NCBI GenBank assembly: GCA_023230425.1
Contig: JALNXI010000008.1
Coordinates: 1-18,506, forward strand
Direction of reading: 5' to 3'
Length of the DNA stretch: 18,506 nucleotides
Origin: Methanoculleus sp.
GTDB taxonomy: Archaea > Halobacteriota > Methanomicrobia > Methanomicrobiales > Methanoculleaceae
A program made the position numbers and the translations under genes. The stretch's first letter is position 1, and every line of letters begins with the position of its first letter. The notes beneath the pieces were generated by a model that ran no database searches, was not told the origin of the DNA, and saw only the letters and a list, made by a program, of their open reading frames with translations. This document shows positions 1-6,217 of the stretch, piece by piece.

Positions 1-804
1 GAGCGCAACCTGATGACCTCCTCCATCGCCCGGATGAACTGCTTCCTCCACGGCATCGAGGACTTCCATATCGTTCGCGGCGATACCCTCTCCGAGCCCA
101 AATTCGTGGAGGGCGACCGCCTGCAGCAGTTCGATGTGGTGCTGGCAAATCCGCCTTACTCCATCAAGCAGTGGGACCGCGCTGCCTTTGCCGCCGACCC
201 CTGGGGGCGCAATATCTTCGGCACCCCGCCGCAGGGCCGTGCTGACTACGCCTTCTGGCAGCACATCCTGGCCAGCATGGATCCGGAGACCGGCCGGTGC
301 GCTATTCTCTTCCCGCACGGCGTCCTCTTCCGGCAGGAGGAGGCAGAGATGCGGCGTAAGCTTATCGAGGCGGATCTGATCGAGTGCGTGCTGGGGCTCG
401 GGCCAAATCTCTTCTACAACTCCCCGATGGAGGCGTGCGTTGTCATGTGCCGGACGAGAAAGCCAAAGGAGAGGCAAGGTAAGATTCTCTTCATTAACGC
501 TGTGGATGAAGTCACCCGGGAACGAGCGCAGAGTTTCCTTACCGATGAGCACATCGAGCGGACTGTCGGGGCTTACGGAGCGTTTTCGGACGAACAGGGG
601 TTTGCAGGCGTGGCGACACTGGAGGAGATCCGTGCCAGGGACAGGAACCTGAGCATCCCGCTCTACGTCACAAACGGCGTGTCCGCCGAAGGGGGAGGGG
701 GCGCGCCTGCACACCCGGATCTGGCAGAGGCGCTTTCTTCCTGGCTTGAAAGTTCCGTCGAGTTCCGTCGGTCGCTGGATGCCCTTTTCGAGGTCGGCCG
801 ATGA
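1..804 (+). CDS. hsdM: Type I restriction-modification DNA methyltransferase subunit HsdM (5' truncated by window edge)
   Basis: This is the C-terminal part of the N6-adenine methyltransferase subunit of a type I restriction-modification complex, which works with HsdS to modify target DNA. The frame is open from base 1 (E-R-N-L-M-T...), so the ATG at 13 is internal and the real start lies outside the window. The stretch ARMNCFLHG near the left edge is typical of HsdM. The catalytic motif IV NPPY is at 148-159, in the context VLANPPYSIKQW. About 267 residues are visible, against roughly 500 or more for a full HsdM. Its stop overlaps the ATG of the next gene by ATGA (801-804), so the two are probably translationally coupled. 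The family assignment is secure. Whether the system is active cannot be judged because hsdR is not seen and hsdS is broken. Confidence 0.93.
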   Translation, partial: ERNLMTSSIARMNCFLHGIEDFHIVRGDTLSEPKFVEGDRLQQFDVVLANPPYSIKQWDRAAFAADPWGRNIFGTPPQGRADYAFWQHILASMDPETGRCAILFPHGVLFRQEEAEMRRKLIEADLIECVLGLGPNLFYNSPMEACVVMCRTRKPKERQGKILFINAVDEVTRERAQSFLTDEHIERTVGAYGAFSDEQGFAGVATLEEIRARDRNLSIPLYVTNGVSAEGGGGAPAHPDLAEALSSWLESSVEFRRSLDALFEVGR

Positions 805-2342
805 ACCATAAACAACATGTCTTCGTCAGTTCGGTGCAGAAGGAGCTCGAAGATGAACGAGTCGTTATTCAAAACTTGTTGAATACGGACCCGTTTCTTT
901 CGGCACACTGTACGCCGGTGCTGTACGAGTTCGAGCCTGCATCACCGGACAGAGACCTTGAAGGATGCCTCAAGGCACTGGATGCAGGTCAGGTATACCT
1001 GCTCATCGTAGGATCGCGGTACGGCAGAGAGATTGGCGATATCTCTGTTACGCATCTGGAATATCGGCACGCAAAGGAGAGAGAACTGCCGATCCTCATA
1101 TTCATCAAAGGGGACCGAGGCGTACACCGCGATGCCGGCATCGGCCGTCTGTTAGAGGAGATCGATGCTGACGGATTTAAATACAAACGCTTCGGCAACG
1201 TCATAGATCTTCAAAAAGAGGTCCGCGTTGCGCTTGTAAAAGTGCTCGAAGAATGCTTCGGGATAGCCCCGTCGTCGGACGAGAATGAGATTGCACGGCA
1301 GACCATCGAGGCTACATCTCCCTTTGAATCGCACCTGACGAGACGAGCCCGCTGGATGGACCTCGATCACGACATCGCCCGGCAGATGATCGCTGTAGCG
1401 GAGGGACGTGATCCCGCAACGATTTCTATGCCCGATCTCCTCACCGCCGCTTCGCTCCGTGGTCTGGTATGGCGCGACCCGGAGAGCGGGGAACATTTTG
1501 CCACGGCTGCCGGCGTTGTCCTGCTGGCGAAGGATCCTTCCGGGGTCTTTCCCCAGTGCCGCATTCTTGCCGATGCCTACCGCAGCACCGAACCTGACGG
1601 CGATCCTCGCGATCACGAGGATATCCGCGCCCCGATGCCGGTGGCAATCGACCGCGCCGTTGTCTTTATCGACCGCAACACCCGGCACCCGATGAAGGTT
1701 GTGGGCCTCAATCGCGTCCGTCTTGATGAATACCCCGTCGAGGCGTTGAGGGAGGCCATGGTCAATGCCGTGGCGCATCGCCAGTATGAGGATGCAGGGA
1801 GGAAGATCATGCTCGAAGTATTCTTTGATCGCGTGGTCGTCTCCAGCCCAGGTCTGCCCCCCGCCCCGATCACGCTTGCCAGTCTCCGGACGGGGAGGTA
1901 CCGGCCGTGTTCGCGCAACCCGGTGATCGCCCAGTGTCTCTCGTACTTCCACCGGATTGAGGAGCGCGGTAGCGGATTTCGTCGTATGCGGGAGCAGATG
2001 CTCAACCACGGCCTGGATCAACCGCTTCTCGGCACCGATACCGGCTACTTCCAGGTGATCTTTCCTGGACCTGCCGATGATCTCGATCGCCTTCGCATTC
2101 CGGCTTTTGCCTCGGGTGTTCTCGTCACCCCGGCGATCGAGGCCCAACTCAATGAACGGCGGAGGAAGATGGTTGCGCTGCTCGCGACCGGGGAGACGCT
2201 GACCAGCCGCAGGTGCGAGGAGGAATTCGGCGTCACCAGGGACACGGCAACGCGGGATTTTGGTCTGTTAATGAAATTGGGGTTGGCCGTCCGGAAGGGC
2301 CGGGGGCGCTCGACGGGTTACGTTCTTGCGGAGAGAAAATGA
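801..2342 (+). CDS. DUF4062 - RecG-like HATPase_c_4 - winged-helix fusion protein, embedded in type I RM locus
   Basis: A 513-residue protein in three parts. Residues 5-155 resemble DUF4062, a domain of unknown role found in NTPase and defence-like proteins: it opens HVFVSSVQKELEDER and has VYLLIVGSRYG at 65-75. Residues about 180-425 match the ATP-binding module (HATPase_c_4) of RecG-like transcriptional regulators: ALREAMVNAVAHRQY at 315-329 is the ATP-binding helix with N322, SPGLPPAPITL follows, and EERGSGFRRM at 387-396 is the glycine loop. Residues about 445-513 look like a DeoR-like winged helix (CEEEFGVTRDTATRDF) with a GRGRSTGYVL wing. The AlbA_2 domain that often precedes this ATPase module seems replaced by DUF4062. 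It overlaps hsdM by 4 nt, so it is in the hsd operon. The N-terminal third is more AT-rich than the rest, consistent with domain acquisition. It may be a regulator or a defence effector of the locus; the function is not established. Confidence 0.85.
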   Translation: MNHKQHVFVSSVQKELEDERVVIQNLLNTDPFLSAHCTPVLYEFEPASPDRDLEGCLKALDAGQVYLLIVGSRYGREIGDISVTHLEYRHAKERELPILIFIKGDRGVHRDAGIGRLLEEIDADGFKYKRFGNVIDLQKEVRVALVKVLEECFGIAPSSDENEIARQTIEATSPFESHLTRRARWMDLDHDIARQMIAVAEGRDPATISMPDLLTAASLRGLVWRDPESGEHFATAAGVVLLAKDPSGVFPQCRILADAYRSTEPDGDPRDHEDIRAPMPVAIDRAVVFIDRNTRHPMKVVGLNRVRLDEYPVEALREAMVNAVAHRQYEDAGRKIMLEVFFDRVVVSSPGLPPAPITLASLRTGRYRPCSRNPVIAQCLSYFHRIEERGSGFRRMREQMLNHGLDQPLLGTDTGYFQVIFPGPADDLDRLRIPAFASGVLVTPAIEAQLNERRRKMVALLATGETLTSRRCEEEFGVTRDTATRDFGLLMKLGLAVRKGRGRSTGYVLAERK

Positions 2343-2566
2343 GAAGCGAATCGTCAGATAATCGTCAGATTGAAACCCGTAATCGTCAGATGGATCGCCG
2401 CCGCCTTCCGGTGCCGGATCGTCAGATAATTGTCAGGTGCGTCACCGGTACCGTCAGGACGCTGATGACGGCCACGACCGCCATGAGGAGCAGGAGGAGC
2501 ACGATAATGAAGGTGAGAGGGATGGAGAGATTGCCGTCATTTAGAACAGGAACGTGGGCTGCATGA
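2339..2566 (+). CDS. Possible small ORF between the ATPase gene and hsdS (doubtful)
   Basis: A 75-codon frame whose ATG overlaps the preceding stop (ATGA, 2339-2342) and whose stop overlaps the hsdS ATG (ATGA, 2563-2566). This mimics the coupling seen at hsdM. The product is arginine-rich (SSDNRQI, NRQM, PDRQI) with no recognisable domain. Against a real gene: the arginine/glutamine pattern comes from a DNA direct repeat that runs through several frames, third-position bases are unlike the neighbours, and the product looks like low-complexity sequence. It could be a decayed tail of the upstream gene in a shifted frame. Confidence 0.2.
   Translation: MRSESSDNRQIETRNRQMDRRRLPVPDRQIIVRCVTGTVRTLMTATTAMRSRRSTIMKVRGMERLPSFRTGTWAA
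2350..2459. repeat. Iteron-like array of ATCGTCAGAT direct repeats
   Basis: Four exact copies of ATCGTCAGAT start at 2350, 2361, 2382 and 2418. Two degenerate copies start at 2429 (ATTGTCAGGT) and 2450 (ACCGTCAGGA). The start-to-start spacings are 11, 21, 36, 11 and 21. The first three and last three copies therefore have the same internal layout, offset by 68 bp. The 11/21 spacing would place copies on the same face of the helix. Because 11 is not a multiple of 3, the copies fall in different reading frames, so this is a DNA-level repeat and not a protein repeat. It lies directly after a gene ending in a winged-helix domain and before hsdS, so it could be an operator array for that protein. 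Confidence 0.7.
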
Positions 2567-3414
2567 CCGGAGGCGACGGCATCTCTCGTTTCCGGCCGAA
2601 TCCCGGCTGGGCGAGCCTCCCAATATTCAACCGGACGGGGTGGAGACGGCTGCCGTTCGGTGCGTTCGTCGAAAATATCAACGAACGTGTCGAGCCAGCA
2701 GACGCGGCTGAAGAGATCTACGTCGGGCTGGAGCACCTCGATCCCGAGAACCTGCACATCCGCCGGTGGGGCAAGGGTAGCGACGTCATCGGCACCAAAC
2801 TCCGCTTCTGTAAAGATGACATCATTTTCGGACGGCGTCGAGCCTATCAGCGCAAAATGGCAGTGGCGGAATTCGACGGCATCTGCTCGGCGCACGCAAT
2901 GGTCGTGCGGGCAAAGCCGGAGATGGTGCTTCCGGAGTTCCTGCCGATTTTAATGATGAGCGATCAGTTCATGAACCGGGCCGTCGAGATCTCGGTCGGT
3001 TCACTCTCGCCCACCATCAACTGGAAAACGCTCAAGAACGAAGAGTTCGACCTCCCGCCGCTCGACCAGCAGCGCCGTATTGCGGAGATACTCTGGGCAG
3101 TGGATGAGACAAAGGATGCTTGGGAGCAAAATATTGTGGCAGTTCGTAGCTTCCAAATGGCATTCTGGAAAGGACACATATCCCAAGCAAATGTAAAAAT
3201 TGTGCCCATAAGTGAAGTGGCTGATGTGGCAAATGGCTCAACTCCAAGTAAATCAGAAGACAAGTATTGGCAAGATAGCACAATTCCTTGGCTTCCAACA
3301 GGGAAAGTCCATGACCGTTTCATCCAATGCTCTGATGATTTTATCACAGAGGCTGCTTTGAAGGCGAGGAAAGCTCGTGTTTTTCCTAGTGCTCTTTGTC
3401 ATCTAACTCTATGA
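2563..3414 (+). CDS. hsdS: Type I restriction-modification specificity subunit HsdS, truncated in second target-recognition domain
   Basis: HsdS chooses the DNA target of the type I complex through two target-recognition domains (TRDs) separated by conserved helices. Here TRD1 is complete (about 2620-3060) and ends in the conserved FDLPPLDQQRRIAEIL helix entry (3047-3094). TRD2 begins at about 3205 with the usual EVADVANGSTPSKSEDKYW and IPWLPTGKV. It then stops after ARVFPSALCHLTL, where a normal HsdS would continue for another 100 or more residues. The product is about 283 residues against the usual 400-450. From about 3110 the sequence is visibly more AT-rich, which suggests an imported TRD2. 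I chose the ATG at 2563; a GTG at 2554 in the same frame is the alternative. No strong ribosome binding site precedes either. It is probably a damaged or recombining allele, although half-size HsdS proteins acting as dimers are known. Confidence 0.82.
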   Translation: MTGGDGISRFRPNPGWASLPIFNRTGWRRLPFGAFVENINERVEPADAAEEIYVGLEHLDPENLHIRRWGKGSDVIGTKLRFCKDDIIFGRRRAYQRKMAVAEFDGICSAHAMVVRAKPEMVLPEFLPILMMSDQFMNRAVEISVGSLSPTINWKTLKNEEFDLPPLDQQRRIAEILWAVDETKDAWEQNIVAVRSFQMAFWKGHISQANVKIVPISEVADVANGSTPSKSEDKYWQDSTIPWLPTGKVHDRFIQCSDDFITEAALKARKARVFPSALCHLTL

Positions 3415-3551
3415 ATTCCGTGTCGCACCCTTCGCAGCCTTCCGCATGAGCCCATGTTCGGTCTGCCGAAGATGCAAAATTTCGGCGCTGTTGAAACCCT
3501 GTTTGGGTCTTCATCCCTCCCCCGATGAGGGGAGCGCCTGCCCCGGATCGT

Positions 3552-3570
3552 CCCCGGGCTCATCCCGGGG
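3552..3570. repeat. Perfect 7-bp GC hairpin
   Basis: CCCCGGG (3552-3558), loop CTCAT, CCCGGGG (3564-3570). It lies at the left border of the GC-rich structured element. It could be a terminator stem for the hsd operon, but no T tract follows on the + strand. Confidence 0.5.
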
Positions 3571-3583
3571 ACTGGACCGTGGT

Positions 3584-3720
3584 GGCTATCGCCCCGGGGG
3601 GTGGGGACCGGGGAGGGGTCTCCCTCTCCCCGCCCAGGGCGATACGCTCCGTCCCCCCACCCCGCCCGGCCTCCGGCCTCCTCCCCCGCCCTGGGGGCGG
3701 GGGCAGTCATGGCGATAGCC
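3584..3720. repeat. GC-rich structured element bounded by a 10-bp inverted repeat
   Basis: The arms GGCTATCGCC (3584-3593) and GGCGATAGCC (3711-3720) are perfectly complementary and enclose 117 bp of alternating G and C tracts. Inside is a perfect 9-bp hairpin, CCCCCGCCC / GGGCGGGGG with a 3-nt loop (3683-3703). Smaller pairings include GGCC-TCC-GGCC near 3669-3679 and GGGGAG/CTCCCC near 3615-3636. The layout suggests either a structured RNA or a small repeat element of the MITE or REP kind. Only one copy is in the window, so repetition cannot be tested here. Confidence 0.45.
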
Positions 3721-3887
3721 GGGAGGAAGCCGTGCCCGGGCGTACTCCGGAGTATGACCTCCAGGAGCAGGAGTGCGAGATCCGATGGTGCTCTCTGGTT
3801 GTACTACATATTGAGAATCGGTCCACTAGTGGCCATTTCCCATTGTTTTGAGGGTTCTGGTCTGGAAGAGAACCGGCCGACCGCTCT

Positions 3888-3947
3888 CGTTGCCGCGAAG
3901 AGCGTGATGTTCAGTGGACGGGTGTGTAACTCCCCTTCGCGGCAACG
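3888..3947. repeat. 13-bp perfect inverted repeat with 34-nt spacer
   Basis: CGTTGCCGCGAAG (3888-3900) and CTTCGCGGCAACG (3935-3947) pair perfectly. A 13-bp stem is longer than expected by chance at this spacing. It could be the stem of a small RNA, the ends of a very small element, or a protein-binding dyad. There is no T tract directly after it, so a simple terminator is less likely. Confidence 0.55.
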
Positions 3948-4043
3948 CGTGAGTTGAACAGGGCTCGAGACGGTACTGGAATCACGGTTAGAAGTGCGAC
4001 CCGCGACTGGCCACCAGGGGGGGGCACCTGCAGGCCTTCACGC

Positions 4044-4049
4044 AAAAAA
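4044..4049 (-). terminator. Oligo-T terminator of the ferritin-like gene
   Basis: Six T on the minus strand begin 5 nt after the stop codon of the 4055-5299 gene. Archaeal RNA polymerase commonly terminates at such T tracts without needing a hairpin. Confidence 0.5.
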
Positions 4050-4054
4050 GGTGT

Positions 4055-5299
4055 TCACCGGGCCGGCGCCGCTGCTATGCCCTTCTCCACCCGGCGGGCC
4101 ATCTCCTGCTTGACCCTCTTGATATTCTCCGCCTGGTCGCGCCGCGCAAGATCCTGGCCAGCTTTACCGACGACCTCCTCGCTCGGGACACCCTTCGCAT
4201 TCATGACGCGCTGGTAGCCGAAACTTGCCCAGTTGTCCGGGAGATCATGCATCCGCACAAACTCCATGTTGTAGGGCGCAAGATCGAGCTGGTTCTCGAT
4301 GACGCTGTTGACATAGTCTTTGTTCGACTCAAAGACTATCAGGGGCTCGATGACGTCGGCCTGCATGATATCCCGGATGTCACGACCCTCGATCTTCTTG
4401 ATGAGCCTCGCACACTCGGTGAAGTGCGTGATCTCCATCTTCGCAAACATCTCCCAGACGCCCCGTATCCTCGGGTCGCTCTCGGTCTGTGCGCAGGAGT
4501 AGTAGTTGTAGGCCTCGTTGAGTTCCAGCATTGCCATCTTCTCAAGCATCGTCTCCCTCGGGTCGCCAAGGAGCCCATACTGGGTCACATGTTGCTCCTC
4601 GATCTCCGCAATCTCCGCGTAGAGTTGCCGCGCGATCTCCTCGGGGTACACGGACCCATGCGACCGGTAGAAGAGCATCGTCTGCTGCTCTCCCGAGACG
4701 ATTGTGTTGTAGTTCATCTTCGTCTTGATGTCGGCCGTGTCCTTGTCGTAGTGCTTCCGCATCGAGTCGTCGGGGTGGCGGTGCTCGATGCTCGTCGGTC
4801 GGCCCGGCTTGACCTCGGTCTTGCCCTGGACGATCGCTTCCGGGTCGCCGCCCTCGATGTAGTCATAGAGGCAACTGTAGCGGTAGAGATGGTCGAAATC
4901 TTCGAGCAGCGCGAAGTCCAGCGCCTGCTTCACGTAGGGGTCCGGCTCGTTCTGCGCCAGATTCGCGGTGAGGTCGACCGCCACCTGCTCGTAGCCAAGG
5001 GTCGTCTCGATGACCGACTGGTCCGCCGGGATGAGCCAGTTCACCGCCACCTGCTGCTGGGAGTCGATCCGCCGCATCAGGGCCATCGCCCGCTTCACCT
5101 CGGGGTCCGGGTGCATCCGCTCGATAGCGTGCGACATGAGGACGGCGTTGTTCTCGATACCGTTCATGAGGATGATCCGGGTCCGGGTGTAGGCATCCAC
5201 CGCCTTTTTGCCGTACGGAGCCTTGATCATATCCTTCCAGTTCATGGGCTGCTCTTCGATCAGCATGCCTTCCATATCAAAAGGTTTGAAATGAGCCAT
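4055..5299 (-). CDS. Ferritin-like fold putative diiron protein (function unknown)
   Basis: A 414-residue soluble, mostly helical, acidic protein with no signal peptide. It carries metal-ligand patterns of ferritin-like helical bundles: EEQH at 234-237 and EITH at 289-292 are two ExxH motifs, with E259 and E262 on the helix between them. The N-terminal half has E49, E104 and EDFDH at 133-137, which could be a second, partly degenerate ferritin-like unit. Tyrosines are frequent around the putative sites. The start at 5299 is supported by GGGAGG on the minus strand (5307-5312), 7 nt upstream. It appears monocistronic, with a T6 terminator and a divergent Hsp20 gene upstream. Oxygen or peroxide handling or a diiron oxidase role is inference; I cannot name a substrate. 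The frame is certain, the fold is likely and the function is open. Confidence 0.85.
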   Translation of the reverse strand: MAHFKPFDMEGMLIEEQPMNWKDMIKAPYGKKAVDAYTRTRIILMNGIENNAVLMSHAIERMHPDPEVKRAMALMRRIDSQQQVAVNWLIPADQSVIETTLGYEQVAVDLTANLAQNEPDPYVKQALDFALLEDFDHLYRYSCLYDYIEGGDPEAIVQGKTEVKPGRPTSIEHRHPDDSMRKHYDKDTADIKTKMNYNTIVSGEQQTMLFYRSHGSVYPEEIARQLYAEIAEIEEQHVTQYGLLGDPRETMLEKMAMLELNEAYNYYSCAQTESDPRIRGVWEMFAKMEITHFTECARLIKKIEGRDIRDIMQADVIEPLIVFESNKDYVNSVIENQLDLAPYNMEFVRMHDLPDNWASFGYQRVMNAKGVPSEEVVGKAGQDLARRDQAENIKRVKQEMARRVEKGIAAAPAR

Positions 5300-5336
5300 T
5301 CTTCTTCCTCCCTACACCCCGCCGATTCTGCCGGCA

Positions 5337-5349
5337 CAGGTATTACCTG
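5337..5349. promoter_or_regulatory. Operator-like dyad upstream of the ferritin-like gene
   Basis: CAGGTA-T-TACCTG is a perfect 6-bp inverted repeat with a 1-nt centre, 37-50 nt upstream of the 5299 start codon, where an archaeal promoter would lie. No clear TATA box was found nearby. A related CAGG-TATG-CCTG dyad occurs at 13755-13766. Confidence 0.35.
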
Positions 5350-5633
5350 AGGTACAGCGGCACAGGCGATTGAGCCGTTCCGGTCACCCCCGCACACCGG
5401 AAAACCCGGGGTCTCCCTTCATACCTGTCACGCCACAAAAACCTAACGGCCGGGGTGAGGGGACACGAAAAATGCCTCTTCCGTGCGTTCCGGCGATACC
5501 CCCACCGGCACCGGCCGGGTTTTCCGGCCGGGGATTTCCCCGGGCCGCCCCGGGACCACAAGGTATACGTCATCAGGGATGAGCTGTGCGAGAGGAGCGG
5601 TCCCGGGTGTGACGCCTCCCCGGTACGAAGGGT
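5350..5633. other. Divergent intergenic region without a convincing gene; contains a GC hairpin
   Basis: The spacer between the divergent ferritin-like and Hsp20 genes. Small frames here have no recognisable product or start signals. The main feature is CCGGCCGG (5511-5518), loop GTTTT, CCGGCCGG (5524-5531), a perfect 8-bp hairpin, followed by more GC pairs (GGGG-ATTT-CCCC). Its role is unknown. Confidence 0.5.
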
Positions 5634-5642
5634 TAAGTATAT
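5634..5642 (+). promoter_or_regulatory. TATA box of hsp20
   Basis: TAAGTATAT lies in an otherwise GC-rich stretch. Transcription would start near 5663, giving a leader of about 40 nt that contains the 5661-5681 hairpin and the GGAGGT ribosome binding site. Confidence 0.55.
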
Positions 5643-5660
5643 CGGCCCAAGAGAGACCGT

Positions 5661-5681
5661 CCGATGGCGATTGGCCATCGG
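5661..5681 (+). promoter_or_regulatory. Perfect 8-bp inverted repeat in the hsp20 leader
   Basis: CCGATGGC (5661-5668), loop GATTG, GCCATCGG (5674-5681). It sits at the predicted transcription start and 7 nt before the GGAGGT ribosome binding site (5689-5694). It could be an operator for a heat-shock repressor or an RNA hairpin affecting translation. Confidence 0.5.
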
Positions 5682-5701
5682 ATGACCTGGAGGTAAGGAC
5701 G

Positions 5702-6196
5702 ATGACAGGAGGAGAAGACGATCCCCTCGGCACCGGACGGCGGGACATTGACGAGACAACCGATAACCGGGAAGCCAGGTTCAACAGGACCAACCGGAGC
5801 GGCGAAGCGGGCGGACTGCCGGCGATCTCCCGTGGGAGCAACCGCGATTTCCGTAGTCTCTCAGCGGACTTCAGGGTCGATATCCTCGACCACGGCGACG
5901 AGGTGATCGTGGTTGCGGAACTACCCGGCGCCGAAGAGGGCACAATCGAGATCCGGCTGCTCAACCCGCAGACCCTGCGGATAACGGCACGGCGCACCGG
6001 GCCGGTCGAGGAAGGGCCGGGAGGTTACTACATCCACGAGCGCGGAAACGGCACCCTGAGCCGGCTGATACGCCTGCCCGCGAGCGTAACCGGCGAAGGC
6101 GCCGGGACAAGGTTTAAGAACGGCGTCCTCGAGGTGCGCTTGAAGAAGATGCGAACCAGGTCCGGACCCGGGGGAAAGGAGATCACCATCGAGTGA
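5702..6196 (+). CDS. Hsp20/alpha-crystallin family small heat-shock protein
   Basis: An ATP-independent holdase that binds unfolding proteins in the cytoplasm as large oligomers. The 164-residue product has a polar N-terminal arm (1-50) and an alpha-crystallin domain at about 55-148 (FRVDILDHGDEVIVVAELPG, then FKNGVLEVRL at 138-147, the family signature). A C-terminal I-x-I motif (ITI, 161-163) is used for oligomer contacts. The frame is open further upstream, to 5483, but the ATG at 5702 is chosen because GGAGGT (5689-5694) lies 7 nt before it and a TATA box fits. It converges on the NifX-like gene, with a shared hairpin at the stops. Heat induction is inferred from the family. Confidence 0.92.
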   Translation: MTGGEDDPLGTGRRDIDETTDNREARFNRTNRSGEAGGLPAISRGSNRDFRSLSADFRVDILDHGDEVIVVAELPGAEEGTIEIRLLNPQTLRITARRTGPVEEGPGGYYIHERGNGTLSRLIRLPASVTGEGAGTRFKNGVLEVRLKKMRTRSGPGGKEITIE

Positions 6197-6198
6197 CC

Positions 6199-6217
6199 GG
6201 GGGCTAACGCGGCCCCC
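6199..6217. terminator. Bidirectional hairpin between convergent hsp20 and NifX-like genes
   Basis: GGGGGC (6199-6204), loop TAACGCG, GCCCCC (6212-6217). It starts 2 nt after the hsp20 stop and covers the stop of the convergent gene. Its position fits a shared transcription end, although no long T tract follows on either strand. Confidence 0.45.

Larger units (their letters stand above)
3415..4043. other. Gene-free, repeat-rich intergenic region between broken hsdS and the ferritin-like gene
   Basis: About 630 bp with no reading frame I would defend. Frames exist on both strands, but their products are proline-, glycine- or arginine-rich translations of GC tracts. The region falls into three parts: a short stretch after the hsdS break (3415-3540), a very G- and C-rich structured part (3541-3730) with several perfect hairpins, and a mixed part (3731-4043) with a 13-bp inverted repeat. 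I see no tRNA, no transposase remnant and no CRISPR array. Confidence 0.6.

Noticed and set aside
1152..2147. A 331-codon open frame on the minus strand.
   Set aside because: It is antisense to the DUF4062-ATPase gene, whose domains are clear. GC-rich genes often leave long antisense frames.
3475..3540. Single CRISPR-repeat-like stretch: TTGAAAC, then CTTCATCCCTC and CCCGATGAGGGGAGC, whose complement resembles a type I-E repeat ending in GGGATGAA.
   Set aside because: Only one copy is present, with no spacers or cas genes in the window; too weak to call an array or a remnant.
3399..3957. Overlapping frames of 90-118 codons on both strands.
   Set aside because: They translate G and C tracts into Pro/Gly/Arg-rich sequence without start signals or known domains.
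4247..5350. A 367-codon open frame on the plus strand.
   Set aside because: It is antisense to the ferritin-like gene. The product is an odd mix rich in Val, Leu, Asp and His, with no domain.
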